Shown in pieces: positions 1 through 11,433 of a stretch of DNA of 64,000 nucleotides (position 1 is the stretch's first letter; each line of letters begins with the position of its first letter). The DNA lies in NCBI RefSeq assembly GCF_023898315.1, contig NC_064614.1, positions 69,762,501 through 69,826,500 of the forward strand, written 5' to 3'. The DNA is from Schistocerca nitens (taxonomy: Eukaryota; Arthropoda; Insecta; Orthoptera; Acrididae). Made by a program: the position numbers and the translations under genes. The notes under the pieces were generated by a model. The model had not been told where the DNA came from. It was given only the letters and a program-made list of their open reading frames with translations, and did no database searches.

Positions 1-902
1 TCAATAATGCCCTCGTCTAGCATAGATTGTATTTCTGTTCTAACACGGTCCCTATAATGCGCCGGATTTACGTATGGTCTAACACAAAATTTAGTATGCT
101 CACGAACACGAAATTGGTATTGAAATCCCTTGATTGTTCCTGTTTTGTGAGTAAAAAATGTGGAATGTGCTTGTAAAATCTCAAAAAGGTCCTGCCTATC
201 AGTGTCATTACAATTCTCAATTGTTTGAATTTTATTCTGAATTAACTCATTAGTATCAAATGTGCCGTCGATATCATCCCTGTCAGTACTTGCAGAGTGA
301 TTGTTAGTGTCTAGTTCCGTAGAAAATTCCGAACTGTTTTCTGACAGAAGGTAAAGCCGATTAATTTCCTCGTCATTGTTTGAGAGCCAATCTTCAAATT
401 TCAAAGCTATTGACTTACCTTCTTTCTCTAAACTTATTTCAGCATCGTGAAAGTTTAAGATTGCTTTGTATTCATTCAAAAAGTCTACTCCCAATATAAT
501 TTCCGTCGACAATAATGGAACAATAAGAAAGCTCACAGAGAAGCTGTGGCTTTGACAAAAGAATTCTCAGTTGGTTTGTTGGCGTACATCTACACTTTTT
601 CCAAAGATTGCACCTTGCAATTTAATCTTACGTAACGGAAGTGTGGGGCAATCGTTCGATTTGTTGCATTTGCTAAAGGCTATTTCACTAATTACTGAAA
701 TGGGACTGCCAAAGTCAAGTACTGCCATAAATTTTACGTCATTTACTATAATGTGAATCAAAGGATGTGCAATGTTGTTATGTTTTACGTCGTGTTCCTG
801 GAGTAAGATGTCCCTAATGTCTTCCATTTTTACGTAATTACTAGCTACGACAGCTGCGTCGTCACTTTCATACGTACGTTTTGTGGCTGCCACCGGTATG
901 AG
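1..902 (-). pseudogene. pol: pol fragment: retropepsin and N-terminal reverse transcriptase (copy A)
   Basis: This is the start of a Gypsy-type polyprotein, in the same frame as gag and separated from it by one TGA (905-903). The aspartic protease motif is near 720-700 as LDFGSPISV. Family members have D-S/T-G, so the active-site Ser/Thr is replaced by Phe. A TGA at 569-567 interrupts the frame; after it a protease C-terminal segment with IVPLLSTEIILGVDF and the RT N-terminus ending TEIQSMLDEGII run open to the window edge. RT catalytic motifs, RNase H and integrase are beyond the window. Protease would process Gag-Pol and RT would copy the RNA in virus-like particles; this copy cannot do either. 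Confidence 0.82.
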
Positions 903-3280
903 TCATTGCCTATTGTGTCTTTGTTGGCGCGCGTCGTTATTGGGATTTGGAGACCTAACTTCTACAAATACACCTTGTCGAGAGGGCCCTCCTCTGTTGG
1001 AATTCCGCCAGTTCTGATGCAATTCAGGTCTGTCGTTACGATCATATCGTCTGTCGTTATGTCGGTAGATTCCATAGTTACTTTCTTGTCGGTCACGTGG
1101 TGGAGAACTTCTCCGTGAATCGTAACTGCGCACTGGACCGTTGCGTCTAAAGTTATCCCTTGATAGTATTTATTTTGGTTCCCATATTGTCTGTTTCTCT
1201 CATTGTCTCTGTGATAGTCATTACCGCGGAGAGGTGATCTTTCCCTGTAATTATTACTACTCTGCCAACGGTTGACATACGGGTGGTGTCTAATTTGGTC
1301 ACGATTTGTGTTTGTGAGAATAGCCTTGTCGTGTCCAGTTATTATTTCTTTCATCGCGGAATTGCGACGGATGTGACCCGTAATTGTTGTTTTCCTGTTT
1401 TCGCGTTCCGCGATTGTCAGTGTCAATTTCCAATTATTGTAACAGTCCCTGAAAAGCTTCAGTGTTATCTTTGCAACGTCCTGCCAAAATAATATGTCGT
1501 AAATGTTCAGGTAATTTGATTAAGCAAATGCGGATGAGTTCTGAGGGGCTGTATGGGTTTGACAGGTACTGATTCTTGTGCAACATGCCTTCAAAATATT
1601 TCCCAAGACTGGAGAATTCAGATTGTTCGAAATATTTCATCACTATGATGATATGTTTTACTCGGTCTTGTGTAGCTTGAGACCAATATGCTGAGAGGAA
1701 GGCATGATAAAATTTTCCTACACTGTGACAATCGTGAATGACCGATCGCATTCTTACAGCTGGTTCATTCTCTAAGTAGCCACACATACATTCTAATCTG
1801 TGTTCTAACGACCAGTTGGGAGGAAAACAATGAGAGAATTGATGGAGCCATGCTTGTGGATGAATGTCGTTGTCAGAATTCTTAAATGTTTTGAATTTAC
1901 GTGTATTAATGAACAGCTTATAGTCAAAATCATCGTGTCGCGGAGTCGCATATCGCTCATTGTTACTTCGTTTCGGCGGTTCCATCTCAAAATTCAATGC
2001 GCCTTGCCAATTTCTTTCATAATTTCCGAAGTTTCTTGTTTTATTATTTTGTGGTTGCTCCGTATTTCTGTGTCCCTCTTCCTGTACTGGAGCGCGAGTG
2101 TCCCCTGAAATATGAAATTCTTGTATTACTTGTGCCAACTGATCTTGTACTTCCCAGATTTCTCTTTTTTACTGTGTATTGATTTGATTTTGATTTTGTT
2201 TGAATTTTCTAATTTGTTCATACTCTTCAGTGTCAGTGAAGGCTACAAGTCTTGTGTCATTCAGATCATCATCTACCTTTGTAGATAAGTTAGTGAACTG
2301 ATCTGAAAGTTCGGCTACTTTATCCGATAGTGAAATTATTTCCTCTGTGTGTTTTTCTGAACCAAGTTTCAGAGTGTCCATTAGTGTTGAAATCGTATCT
2401 ACTGTGTCCTTTAAGTTTTCCTGAGTTTTTGCAAGTTGCGTAACCGTATTGGTAGATGCAACTGAGTCAATTTTAGCTTGCAAGGTCTCATGATTTTCAT
2501 GAACAATAATTTGCAGTTCTTATATGGCTGCGTCGTGATTCTGTAATGCATTTTCATGCCGGGAAAAATTGGTTGAAAATGCTCACAAATTTGTGTTTTT
2601 ACGTCATTACAGGCTTTTTGACATTTCGATTCAATGTTATGTAACTCAGTAGTTAAATCTTCACGTGTTTGTTCAAGAGTTTGTTCCAATGAGTCTAGCT
2701 TTTGTAGCTGTTGCTGTGTTTGTCTCTGATTTCGTTCCATCGTGTCTAACTGTTGCTGTGTTTGTCTCTGGTGTTGTTCCATTGTGACTAACTTTTGAAG
2801 ATTTTTTTCCATTATGTCTAACTGTTGCTATGTTTGTCTCTGATTTTGTTTCATTTGCTGCATTAATTGCAATAATAACCTATTAGTGTCTGGAATCTGT
2901 TCCTCTATGCTTTTCGGCAGTGCATTTGCACCGGCAACATTTACATTTTGACGAGCAGAAAATGTGTCTTGACTTATTTGAGAAAACGGCGAGGACCCAA
3001 AACCTGAGCCTACAGTATTTGCAATATTGTGTTCTGTCATTTCGGATTCCTGAGGCGACCTGTTGCCGACCGGTCGATCGATAATGCTTCCCTGTTCACT
3101 ATTTGTTTCACTGTCTACACAATTATTGGCCGCCCGCTCCATTTCCCTATGCACTATTACCAAATTACCAATTTGAATGTCTGTTACTTCATTACACAGT
3201 GGTGCTGATAAGCTACGCTCATCGCCACTATTATTTCTCAGTTTACTTTGGAGCCTAGTGTTACGTTTTTCACACGCCTT
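903..3280 (-). pseudogene. gag: gag of copy A, broken
   Basis: Structural protein of an LTR element. In order: an N-terminal segment ACEKRNTRLQSKLRN, a coiled coil made of Gln/Thr-rich repeats (about 2870-2600) and further heptads (2480-2170), the capsid domain with HPQAWLHQFSHCFPPNW (about 1870-1800) and PSELIRICLIKLPEHLRH (about 1550-1490), then an Arg/Asn/Gln-rich nucleocapsid-like tail to 906. No CCHC zinc knuckle is visible. The ATG used in copies C and D (context ACAATAATGGCG) is AAG here at 3280-3278. There is a frameshift near 2500 and a TAA at 1436-1434. The last codon is TGA followed by CTC, with protease continuing in frame. Confidence 0.85.
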
Positions 3281-3584
3281 TATTGTCACAATATTTCACA
3301 TGATAACACAGAAAAGCATAATTCGAAGAGCAGAAATAAGAGAACGCATTAACATAGCACGCAAAATAATTTCTAGTTAATTGCAAGCGCAGCTGCGAAA
3401 TACTTGGTGCAAATCTACATGCATGCCACAACTGTTTTACTGTACAACAATGAATGACTGGAACTACAAAGGAGATTTTCTCTACAATTACGCGCTAGCA
3501 ATAAACAAAAGCTACACTAATGACACAAACTACAAGAAAAATCTGAATATTCCAGTGAGGTATCCTCGGCTAAGGGTCGACATA
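3281..3584 (-). other. 5' leader of copy A
   Basis: Non-coding segment between the 5' LTR and gag, matching the leaders of C (19210-19507) and D (21518-21821). The bases next to the LTR read TATGTCGACCCTTAGC on the element strand. They lack the TGG expected of a primer site for a tRNA 3' end. Confidence 0.75.
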
Positions 3585-4139
3585 TGAAACGTCCCTTTGA
3601 AAAATTATACATGACTGTGCTTAAACTGACACACAATATGTTTTTTAGCGCAATGCAATCTTACTTTCAAAAATCCCTACAAAAGAATGGCCCTGACTAA
3701 CATTAACCTATACCTGTCACAAATCACTTACCTCACAAAAATCTTCGTTACTCAAGCTACTGCAATACAGCGAGCGCCACTACTGCCAGCTAAATAAAAG
3801 GGTCTAACTACTGAAGGCACTAACTACTGATAGGCATAGTTAGCAAATGAAAGATTTTAATAGAGGACAAACAATGTATTTACCTTAATAGTCATAATAT
3901 ATATAGCAGTTCATGACATCCAGTCTTACAAATTTCAAAACTCCGCCATTTCTCTCCCCACATCCACCACTGCTGGCGGCTCACCTCCAACTGCGCAATG
4001 CTACGCGCTGTTAACATCCAGCTGTCCAGCACTACAATAGCCAACAACACTGCACACACTGCACACAGCACAGCCAGTGATTTTCATACAGAGCGCTACG
4101 TGGCGTTACCAATATAAAAACCTAAACAGCCTACTTACA
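3585..4139 (-). repeat. 5' LTR of copy A (555 bp)
   Basis: On the element strand it starts TGTAAGTAGGCTGTTTA and ends GGGACGTTTCA, so it is bounded by TG and CA. The same sequence is found at 10123-10794, 11967-12518, 19508-20057, 20955-21517, 28544-29090 and 62272-62847. It contains a TATATATATTATG run that could be a TATA box. Confidence 0.93.
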
Positions 4140-4140
4140 T

Positions 4141-5020
4141 ATGTTACTTTCCAGTATCGTCAAGGAAGGCATAAAGAATATCAGATCAGCGTCCACTGCA
4201 CACGGTGGAGTCACAGTCCAAATGACGAAGTTTGTTATTGATACATTACTGCCCATTATAACAGATGCCTTCACCTACTCCTTAATCACAAGTGTTTTCC
4301 CTGAGGCCTGGAAACAGGAACAATGTAAGCCACAGCCACAAAGTAAGTTTCCACAGTACCTTCTGACTACCGAGCTATTTTCAATCTTCAAACACTATAC
4401 AGGACCTTATTTTATTAGTCGACGGGCAGCCAAACAAAAGCTTAATTACAAATAATCTTCTAGACTAATATCACTCAGGCTTACCTAAATATCGCAGCAC
4501 ATCATCTGCCTGAACAAAAGGTAACAGGCGACCTGAAGTCCTGCATGGATGGGCAAGAGGCGATTGTCAAGCGCTTCTTAGACTTCAGCAAAAGCTTCTG
4601 AAGTTGCTGTCTACGATATTTTACTTGCCAAACTGAGCAGCCTAATCTTGTTGCTAAAGTTAGTGCAGTGGTTTTGCTAGTACCTACCATCTCGCCAGCA
4701 ACGCGTCATTTCCGGCATCATGATGTCGCAGTGGAAACGGATAGTATCAGACTTTCCTCAGGGTTCCATGTGAGGTACTGTACTATTTTCAATGTGTGTT
4801 ACTTTTCTCCTACTACAAATACGACATGCAGGGTCATGACCTCCATTTGTATCTAAGCACAAAAGCAATAAAATCAAAAACAGTTGTGGAAAATTTCAAT
4901 ATCTACACGTGTGCACTATCGAAAAGTGCTCAGAATATATGGTTAAGGCTCACATCATCCAAACAAGTGGTTCTGGTTAGTCATTCTAGACACATTACCC
5001 TGAAATATTAGGAATCTCTG
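4141..5020 (+). pseudogene. Jockey-like non-LTR reverse transcriptase relic
   Basis: Across all three forward frames the sequence yields ordered pieces of a non-LTR RT. First LLPIITDAFTYSLITSVFPEAWK (4237-4310), typical of the segment before the RT fingers. Next a QSGxRxxxST-type segment around 4470-4500 and a DFSKA-like piece near 4575. Then FPQGSM-stop-GTVLFSMC around 4757-4800, matching the PQGSxLGPxLF motif, and HDLHLYLSTKA near 4835-4865, where the catalytic YADD box is lost. Stops and frame changes throughout show it is dead. It starts immediately after the LTR of copy A, so copy A may have inserted into it. Clade assignment beyond jockey-like is uncertain. Confidence 0.65.
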
Positions 5021-5593
5021 GCATCTTTAACTCTAAAATGGACAAATACCAGCTTGTCGCCTCAGCAATGAGTGTAGGAGTAACAATACATGAAGAACTG
5101 AGCACTTAGCTCCAGTATGCGAGAGGGTATCAGCAACTCTCCATGCCATACAAAAACATAAAAGTACTTTCCCTTCTGACATGAAAACACACTTGTGTAA
5201 ACGCTGATACAGTGTCTCGTAACGCATACAGCTGGAAGTGCACGATGCTGGAATTAAAAAAATTCTAGTGGACATGGACTCTGAAGTGATATCTTCAGGC
5301 CCACTAGTAGTTTTTTATCTTCCATACTGTGAAACAAATATTTTCTATTGCCAGCATTCTGCTTTCCATGTTTTTATAGCCGGTAGTATGGGCCAAACGA
5401 ATAAAATCCAATAAATATGGGCTCTAGAGTGCTTACTTTAAGAACTATAATCACTTGTTCATCTTCGTTATTGTAAAACGCATCTCTTCTACTGAAGAAG
5501 TGCTTATAGCTGTTAAAGTATGTAGTTTAAAGCCCATTTTTACTGGCAGTTTTTCTTGTTTAGATCCGTAACACCTCCCAAAACATGGAAGCC
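5021..5593. other. No recognisable gene
   Basis: Short open frames only, without recognisable motifs. It may include the decayed 3' end of the non-LTR relic just upstream. Confidence 0.5.
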
Positions 5594-5606
5594 AAAGAAC
5601 TTGCAG

Positions 5607-5798
5607 CTGGCCGCGCTGGTCTAGGGGTTCTAGGCGCGCAGTCCGGAACCGCGCGACTGCTACGGTCGCAGGTTCGAATCCTGCCTCAGGCATGGATGTG
5701 TGTGAGGTCCTTAGGTTAGTTAGGTTTAAGTAGTTCTAAGTTCTAGGGGACTGATGACCACAGATGTTAAGTCCCATAGTGCTCAGAACCATTTAAAA
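5607..5798 (+). mobile_element. tRNA-derived SINE, family 1
   Basis: The head is tRNA-like with a B box GGTTCGAATCC near 5672. A body follows with the marker GTTAGTTAGGTTTAAGTAG and an end reading CATAGTGCTCAGAACCATTT plus A-run. A 13-bp direct repeat AAAGAACTTGCAG at 5594-5606 and 5799-5811 is the target duplication. The same family occurs at 8313, 29107 and 46524, and a truncated relative at 63546. Confidence 0.92.
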
Positions 5799-5825
5799 AA
5801 AGAACTTGCAGCAGACTAAATTTCT

Positions 5826-6028
5826 CGTATTCGGGAGGACGACGATTCAAACCCGCGTCCGACAGTCCTGATCTACGTTTCCCATGATTTCCCTCAATTG
5901 CTTCAGGCAAATGCCGGGATGGTTCTGTTGAAAGGGCGCGGCTGACTTCTTTGCCCATCCTTCCTTAATTCGATGGGACCGATGACCGCGCTATTTGGTC
6001 CCTTCACCCAAACCAACCAAACACCCAG
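5826..6028 (+). mobile_element. tRNA-derived SINE, family 2
   Basis: The body contains GGGAGGACGACGATTC, TCCGACAGTCCTGAT and GGCAAATGCCGGGATGG, and ends AACCAACCAAACACC. Flanked by the 9-bp direct repeat TAAATTTCT (5817-5825 and 6029-6037). I recall this as an abundant orthopteran SINE; that identification is from memory. It sits only five bases beyond the second target repeat of the preceding SINE. Confidence 0.82.
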
Positions 6029-6037
6029 TAAATTTCT

Positions 6038-7245
6038 TTCGCAGTGTCAAAGTGCTCGTAGATCTTAAGGTACAGGGTTTAGACCCCTCGTTTACTGACA
6101 CATTTTTGCTTCTACTACCGTGTATTTTCAACAGTATGCGTTTAAACCATTAATTATGATACAGCCTGTACTTCCAATTGATTACAGCAATGTTATTCTG
6201 GCAGGATCTTTTTCAGGAAAGTTCACGAATCCCGTTGCACTTGATGTTATTATATCCATGATTTGTATGTTCGAAAGCAATGAACCATTCGCTTTGTAAG
6301 GTTTGTGTTGTTTTCCCGTCATGTAAAACACATGTCAGTCATCATGATGCAATCATAAGCCGTCCATCTACCAATTTATAAAAATTCCACGACACTGCAA
6401 AAATGCACATGAAATCCGAATGGCATACAGATGCAGCTCAAATTTCAGGTATGTATTTAATATTATGACAAACAAAAACTAAAAAAGTTTAAGATCTCCT
6501 GAATGAGAATGTTGGAGCTTTGTACAGACTAAACGCGCTAACTTGAAATCAGTTGTTTCCTGCATATTGTTTATGCGTTACATGACTTGCCATTAAGAGA
6601 AAAAACGAACTGAAATACAGTTTTCGATTATTCATTTCAGTTGAGAGTATGATCAGGTGACAAAATATTTCGGAAAAGTTTCGAAAACGCCCCTAAAAAT
6701 ACCACCTCTATTTTTCCCGTAAACGAAAATGATTTAGATTTTGAAACAAACTGTACAGTTTTTTGTTACGAATTATACTAAATGTTGTGCATGAGTGGGA
6801 ACACACTGTAAATTCCACAAAAATCGATTTGAAATTCGATATTAAATCCCTTATCGGTGCTTCATTAGTGCAAAATGAGTGAAATGTTATACATACGAAA
6901 TTTGTAGTTAAGGGCTTACGACGACAGCACCCGAAAAAAATGTAAGGGGCAGGAAAATATAAAATCTGGGGTGTAAAAACGGGTTTTACGATTGTCATAC
7001 TGTTACATCATTTATATTTGTAACACTGTCATGTTTGCGACATTCGTAACATAACATGAGAAAAAGATGAGCAGATAACAATGTCCTCACATTTTCTAAG
7101 TCACATGTTTGTCTATAATGTGTTGCCCATAGTGACATGAAAACCTGCGGGCGTCCATGTCAAAAATAATGACTTAACAACGGCAAAACAACCCGAAGTT
7201 TCTGCTCAGTACAGAATGCGCTGGACGGCGTTGACTGTTTTCATT
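6038..7245. other. No recognisable gene
   Basis: Moderately AT-rich DNA with only short open frames lacking motifs, including a 96-codon minus-strand frame at 6708-6998 that resembles nothing I know. Confidence 0.5.
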
Positions 7246-7530
7246 CAGCTCCCAAGGACTAGTTTTCTCGAAGTAAATGAATGAATAATTATCCTACGGA
7301 TGCATAAAACTGTAATCAGCGGAAGCGACTGCTGTCATTCAGATGCTACCACAGACTGGCTTCACTCAAAAGAATGAATGAGTAGTCTAACCAATACATA
7401 AACTCTAACAGGGGGAGTCATCTGTTTTTGTTCAACTGCTCCCATAGACTAGTTTCACTCAAAATAGTGAACAAACAGTCCAACTGATGTGTAAAACTAC
7501 AACTGACTGATCGAGTGTTTTCTTTCCGTT
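7246..7530. repeat. Diverged tandem repeat, about 95-bp period, 3 units
   Basis: Units at 7246-7339, 7340-7432 and 7433-7530 share the order CAGCTCCCA-like start, GACTAGTTTCACTCAAA-like middle, ATAAAACT and a T-rich end. A partial fourth unit starts at 7531 with GCTCCCACC. The units have diverged, so the array is old. Confidence 0.7.
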
Positions 7531-8300
7531 GCTCCCACCATCACTTTAACATAGCCCTCAGAAGAGAAAACTCAGATATTTGAAGGGCGTCTAAATGATA
7601 TGTTCACAACAAATGTATCTATGCCTCTATGTTTATCGGAATGTAAGAGGAATCAAGCACATTAAAATGACTTGCTCTTCAAAGGAGACACACATGAGCT
7701 ATTCACAGCCATCGCACTTCCTTGGCGTAGCCGTCAGCTTAAATTACACAACCACCCACGCAAGTAATTTCTGAATCCCCCGCTACTCATCAACAGCGTT
7801 GGGAAGCTGCGCTTATAGAAATATCACTGCCGAAGAAGATTCTTTGAAATTTGTATCCGGAGAGTAAGCAGATTTCTTGGGAAAGCTCTTTGTTTGTCCA
7901 ATCAGGAGAGCAAACATTTAAAGACCTTTGAAATACGTTCCCTATTAAAAGCAAATCCTACGGCAGAGGCTGTGTGCACGTCCCAGGCGTAAATCAAATC
8001 GCAAATAATCGTCGCCGTGTTACTTAAGAAAAAACTCGTCCAAACTTTACGCTTTGTTCACCTCTAATAATGTAAACATTCTTGTTCTCCACAACGAATC
8101 TATATAGCTGGAGGTTTATCTTGTAAGCGCTGCGAGAAGTACACTTTGAGACAAATAAAAATTTAAATAAAAAAATTAAAGAAAACGACGCACCAGAAAG
8201 GAACGGTCCGCATGGGACGGATATCGATGGAAGCGGTGTACACATACAGACAAAAAAAATATTAGAGTTTCAGAAGAAATTGTATGATTTATTCAAGAGA
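7531..8300. other. No recognisable gene
   Basis: No coding or RNA feature could be supported. Confidence 0.5.
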
Positions 8301-8312
8301 AAGAACTTCTTA

Positions 8313-8509
8313 GCCGGCCGGAGGGGCCGATCGGTTCTAGGCGCTACAGTCTGGAATCGAGTGACCGCTACAATCGCAGGTTCTAATTCTGCCTCGGGCA
8401 TGGATGTGTGCGGTCTCCTTAGGTTAGTTAGGTTTAAGTAGTTCTAAGATCTAGTGACTGATGACCTCAGAAGTTAGGTCCCATAGTGCTCAGAGCCATT
8501 TTTTGAACC
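8313..8509 (+). mobile_element. tRNA-derived SINE, family 1
   Basis: Same family as 5607-5798. The head has decayed (B box reads GGTTCTAATTC). Target duplication AAGAACTTCTTA at 8301-8312 and 8510-8521. Confidence 0.92.
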
Positions 8510-8521
8510 AAGAACTTCTTA

Positions 8522-9455
8522 AACTGGGGAAGTCAATAACACCTTGATCCACCTCTGGTAATGGTAGCAATTAATCGGCTTCGCATTGATTGATAGACTT
8601 GTTGGATGTCACGCTGGTGGATACCTTGCCAATTTCCGTCCGACTGTAGCGTTGATGATGATGATGATGATGTCCTATACTCCGTAACAGAGCGTAGGGG
8701 ATGATGCGAGAGACCCCAACCGCTGTACTAGGCAAAGTCCTAGTGGAGGTGGTTTGCCATTGCCTTCCACCGACCGTAATGGGGATTAATGATAATGAAG
8801 ACGACACAACAACACAGTCATCTCGAGGCAGGAGGAACTCCCTGACCCCGCCGGGAATGGAACCCGGGACCCTGTGCTCGGGAAGCTAGAACGCTACCGC
8901 GAGACCATGAGCTACGGGCCACTGAAGCGTCAGATCGTCAAAAATTCCGAGTCGGTTGGAGGGCCTACCAATAACGCTCCGAACGTTCTCAGTTGGGGAG
9001 AGTTCCGGCGACCCTGCTGACCAAATTAGTGAGTGACAAGCACGAAGACAAACTTTAAAACTCTCAGTTGAGCGGGCGGACTTTGTCTTGGTGAAATGTT
9101 AGCTCAGGATGGTTTGCCATGGAAGGAAACAGAACAGGGAGTAGAAGGTCGTTGACGTACCACTGTACTGTAAGAGTTTCGCGGATGACAACCAAAGAGC
9201 ACCTTCTTTCAAAAGAAACAGCACCCCAGACCATCACACCTAGTTGTTGGGCCCTATGGCGGGCAACAGTCAGATTTTTATCACCCCACCCCCCTTTTCT
9301 GTGTGCTACGGACACGTCTTCTCTTGTCATTGGGTACTTTTTCGAAGCGAGATTCATCACTAAAGATAATTTACCTTCAGTCAATGAGATTCCAGGCCGA
9401 AGACGCCACAGACAGCGTTGAGATACCAAACTGACTGTCGTACGAAACACAGCCT
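8522..9455 (-). pseudogene. Tc1-like transposase relic, C-terminal two thirds
   Basis: Minus-strand translation gives a Tc1/mariner DDE transposase. It has LTEGKLSLVMNLAS in place of the F(S)DES motif, then GVMVWGAVSFERRCSLVVIR (about 9245-9185), QWYVNDLLLPVLFP and ELTFHQDKVRP around 9095-9070, matching the QQDNARPH block with its catalytic Asp. The frame then breaks. A C-terminal stretch with QSMRSRLIATI around 8600-8565 lies beyond a SINE inserted at 8653-8930. The second catalytic block keeps an Asp, but frameshifts and the SINE make the gene non-functional. A plus-strand relic of the same superfamily begins at its upstream edge. Confidence 0.82.
8653..8930 (-). mobile_element. tRNA-derived SINE, family 3, inserted in the Tc1-like relic
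   Basis: On the minus strand it begins with a tRNA-like head TAGCTCATGGTCTCGCGGTA and a B box GGTTCCATTCC, and ends in a (CAT)n run. Flanked by ACTGTAGCGT (8643-8652) and ACTGAAGCGT (8931-8940), a 10-bp target duplication with one mismatch. The Tc1-like coding sense continues on both sides. Confidence 0.82.
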
Positions 9456-9909
9456 AAAAATCAGGAGTGATGGTCTGCAGTTTCATGTGTTTTGACAGCG
9501 GGAGCCCGATGGTTTTCATCTGCGGCACCCTCACATCATGTCGGTAGGTCGACGATATTTTATGCTCCGTTTTGATGCTCTTGCCGGCAAGCCATCGTTG
9601 GCTCACATTTCAGCAAGATAATGCCCACCAACACAAGGTGAGAGATTCTACTGTTTGTCTTCGTGCTTACCAAATCCTTCGTTGACCAGCAATGTGGTCT
9701 GATGGCTCCTCAACTGAGATTGGTTGGAGCATTACGAGCAAGGCCCTCCAACCATCTCTAACCTACGATCCAGTGAGCCAGTTTGGCAGAATTTCTCACG
9801 ATGTCCCTCACGAGGACATCCTACTGCTCTATTAATCGAAGCCATTCTAACAATTTGTTACACAAGGGCCATGGTGAACAAATGGGTTATTGAGTTTAGC
9901 AGTTTATGA
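9456..9909 (+). pseudogene. Tc1-like transposase relic, plus strand
   Basis: Frameshifted pieces of a Tc1-like transposase: a GVMV-type stretch near 9465, GSPMVFICG at about 9505, a RYVDDI-like piece near 9545 and LTFQQDNAHQHKVRDS at 9603-9650 (QQDNA block with the catalytic Asp). A degraded C-terminus runs to about 9909. It points away from the minus-strand relic at 8522-9455, and the two meet near 9456. Both are 5'-truncated at that junction. Confidence 0.72.
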
Positions 9910-9995
9910 TTGTCTTTCTCTTGAATAGATCATGCAATTTTTTTCTAAAACAGTAATGTTTTATTCGATTGCAATCTTTCTCGGCGTATTCCACT

Positions 9996-10122
9996 GATGA
10001 ATTCTTCTCGAGTTACTTGCCGAGTTGTGGCGTCGTCTTCTTGCAACGTTTCAATGAGTTTCGTACCCATCATCTTCTGGCGGAGTGTCGGGATGCTGTG
10101 TTCTGCATATCTATGTAACTGC
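9996..10122 (-). repeat. PLE1 left inverted arm
   Basis: Reverse complement of 11434-11570 with scattered differences. The match resumes for about ten bases after the solo LTR (10799-10808). Confidence 0.85.
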
Positions 10123-10794
10123 TGTAAGTAGGCTGTTTAGGTTATATTGGTAACGCCACGTAGCGCTCTGTATGAAAGTCACTGGACGTGCTGTGTGCAG
10201 TCTGTGGCTGGTTGGCATTGTTGCAATATTTGCCATTGTAGTTTTGGGCAGTTGGAGGTGAGCCGCCAGCAGTGGTGGATGTGGGGAGATAAATGGCGGA
10301 GTTTTGAGAGTGGATGATCTGGACGTGTGTCCATCAGAGACAGTAAATTTGTAAGACTGGATGCCACGAACTGATATATTTATATTATGACTTTTGAACA
10401 TTATTAAGGTAAATACATTGTTTGTTCTCTATCAAAATCTTTCATTTGCTAACGATGCCTATCAGTAGTTAGTGCCTTCTGTAGTTTGAACCTTTTGTTT
10501 GACTGGCAGTAGTGGCGCTCGCTGAATTGCAGTAGTTCGAGTAACGAAGATTTTTGTGAGGTAAGTGATTTGTGAAACGTATAGGTTAATGTTAGTCAGG
10601 GCCATTCTTTTGTAGGGATTATTGAAAGTCAGATTGCGTTGCGCTAGAAATATTGTGAGTCAGTTTAGTGTTGATCAGAATAAGTAAAGAGCTAAATGTC
10701 TGAGTACGTTCAGTTCTGCCAGCTGTTTGAAAATCAAATAATATAAGAGGTATATCAGCACAGTAATTCATTAATTTTTCTAAGGGGACGTTTC
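10123..10794 (+). repeat. Solo LTR of the A/C/D family (672 bp)
   Basis: Starts TGTAAGTAGGCTGTTTAG and ends GGGGACGTTTCA, with 4-bp target duplications CTGC at 10119-10122 and 10795-10798. The opposite PLE1 arm shows the uninterrupted sequence, confirming the empty site. It is longer than the other LTRs because of extra sequence around 10660-10770. No internal region is present, so it arose by LTR-LTR recombination. Confidence 0.93.
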
Positions 10795-10808
10795 ACTGCT
10801 TGCCCGTC

Positions 10809-11250
10809 GTCAGAAGAAGACGAAGCCAACATGTGGTGTTTCTGCCGTTTGCTGGACCGCCAACAGCCAAGATCGCAAGAATATTAAAGAAGGACGAAAT
10901 GACGACCATCTCTCGCGCACCGAAAAAAGTCAAAGATATACTTGGCTCAGCCAAAATCAGCTGGGGTTGCAGACACGGGCATTTACAGTATTGAGTCTGA
11001 ATGTGGGATGGAATATATCGGCCAGACACAACGATGTACCTCCCACCGCTGTACTGAACACATCAGGAACGTACGACTAGGACAAACGTGTCCGCGGTAG
11101 CAGAACATAGCATTATCGAGGGCCAAACTTTCGAATTCGTAAAAACGGAGAAGCTGTGAAGCGCCAACGGTTTCTGGGACTCGATCTTAAAAGAGGCATT
11201 GGAAATACGTCTGCTCAACAATTTAGTAAACAGGGATAGCGGTTTTCAGC
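10809..11250 (+). pseudogene. Penelope-type GIY-YIG endonuclease relic
   Basis: Penelope-like retroelements carry a GIY-YIG nuclease after the RT, which nicks target DNA. Here a linker KIARILKKDEMTTISRAPKK (10869-10930) precedes GIYSIECG-like and CGMEYIGQTQRC sequence (about 10980-11040). This matches the GIY...YIG core with the CxC-type spacing of the family, then TEHIRNVRLGQT and a SAVAEHS-like block (about 11055-11115). Stops and frame changes separate the blocks. The RT core expected upstream is absent. Confidence 0.82.
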
Positions 11251-11433
11251 TCAGTGTAGCGTGGAACCCCACAAATGACAAAATACGTCAGGAACGCTCC
11301 AATCTGAAGACAGCGGCGTCCGCAGACAGATTGGATAGCCACCGAGTCTCGAACCCAGGCCGCCCCCCCCCCCAATCACCACCACCCCACCACCGAACGG
11401 AGGAACATGATTGGCCGCCCTACAGTAGCGGGA

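Larger units (their letters stand above)
1..4139 (-). mobile_element. LTR retrotransposon copy A (Ty3/Gypsy type), partial
   Basis: Read on the minus strand it runs 5' LTR (4139-3585), leader (3584-3281), gag (3280-903), protease and the start of reverse transcriptase (902-1), then leaves the window. The LTR and gag closely resemble those of copies C and D, but only this copy still has pol, so it represents the autonomous form. The coding regions carry stops, a frameshift and a lost start codon, so it is a relic. The 3' LTR and the second target duplication lie outside the window. The downstream neighbour in the plus direction is a non-LTR relic beginning right at the LTR edge. Confidence 0.88.
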
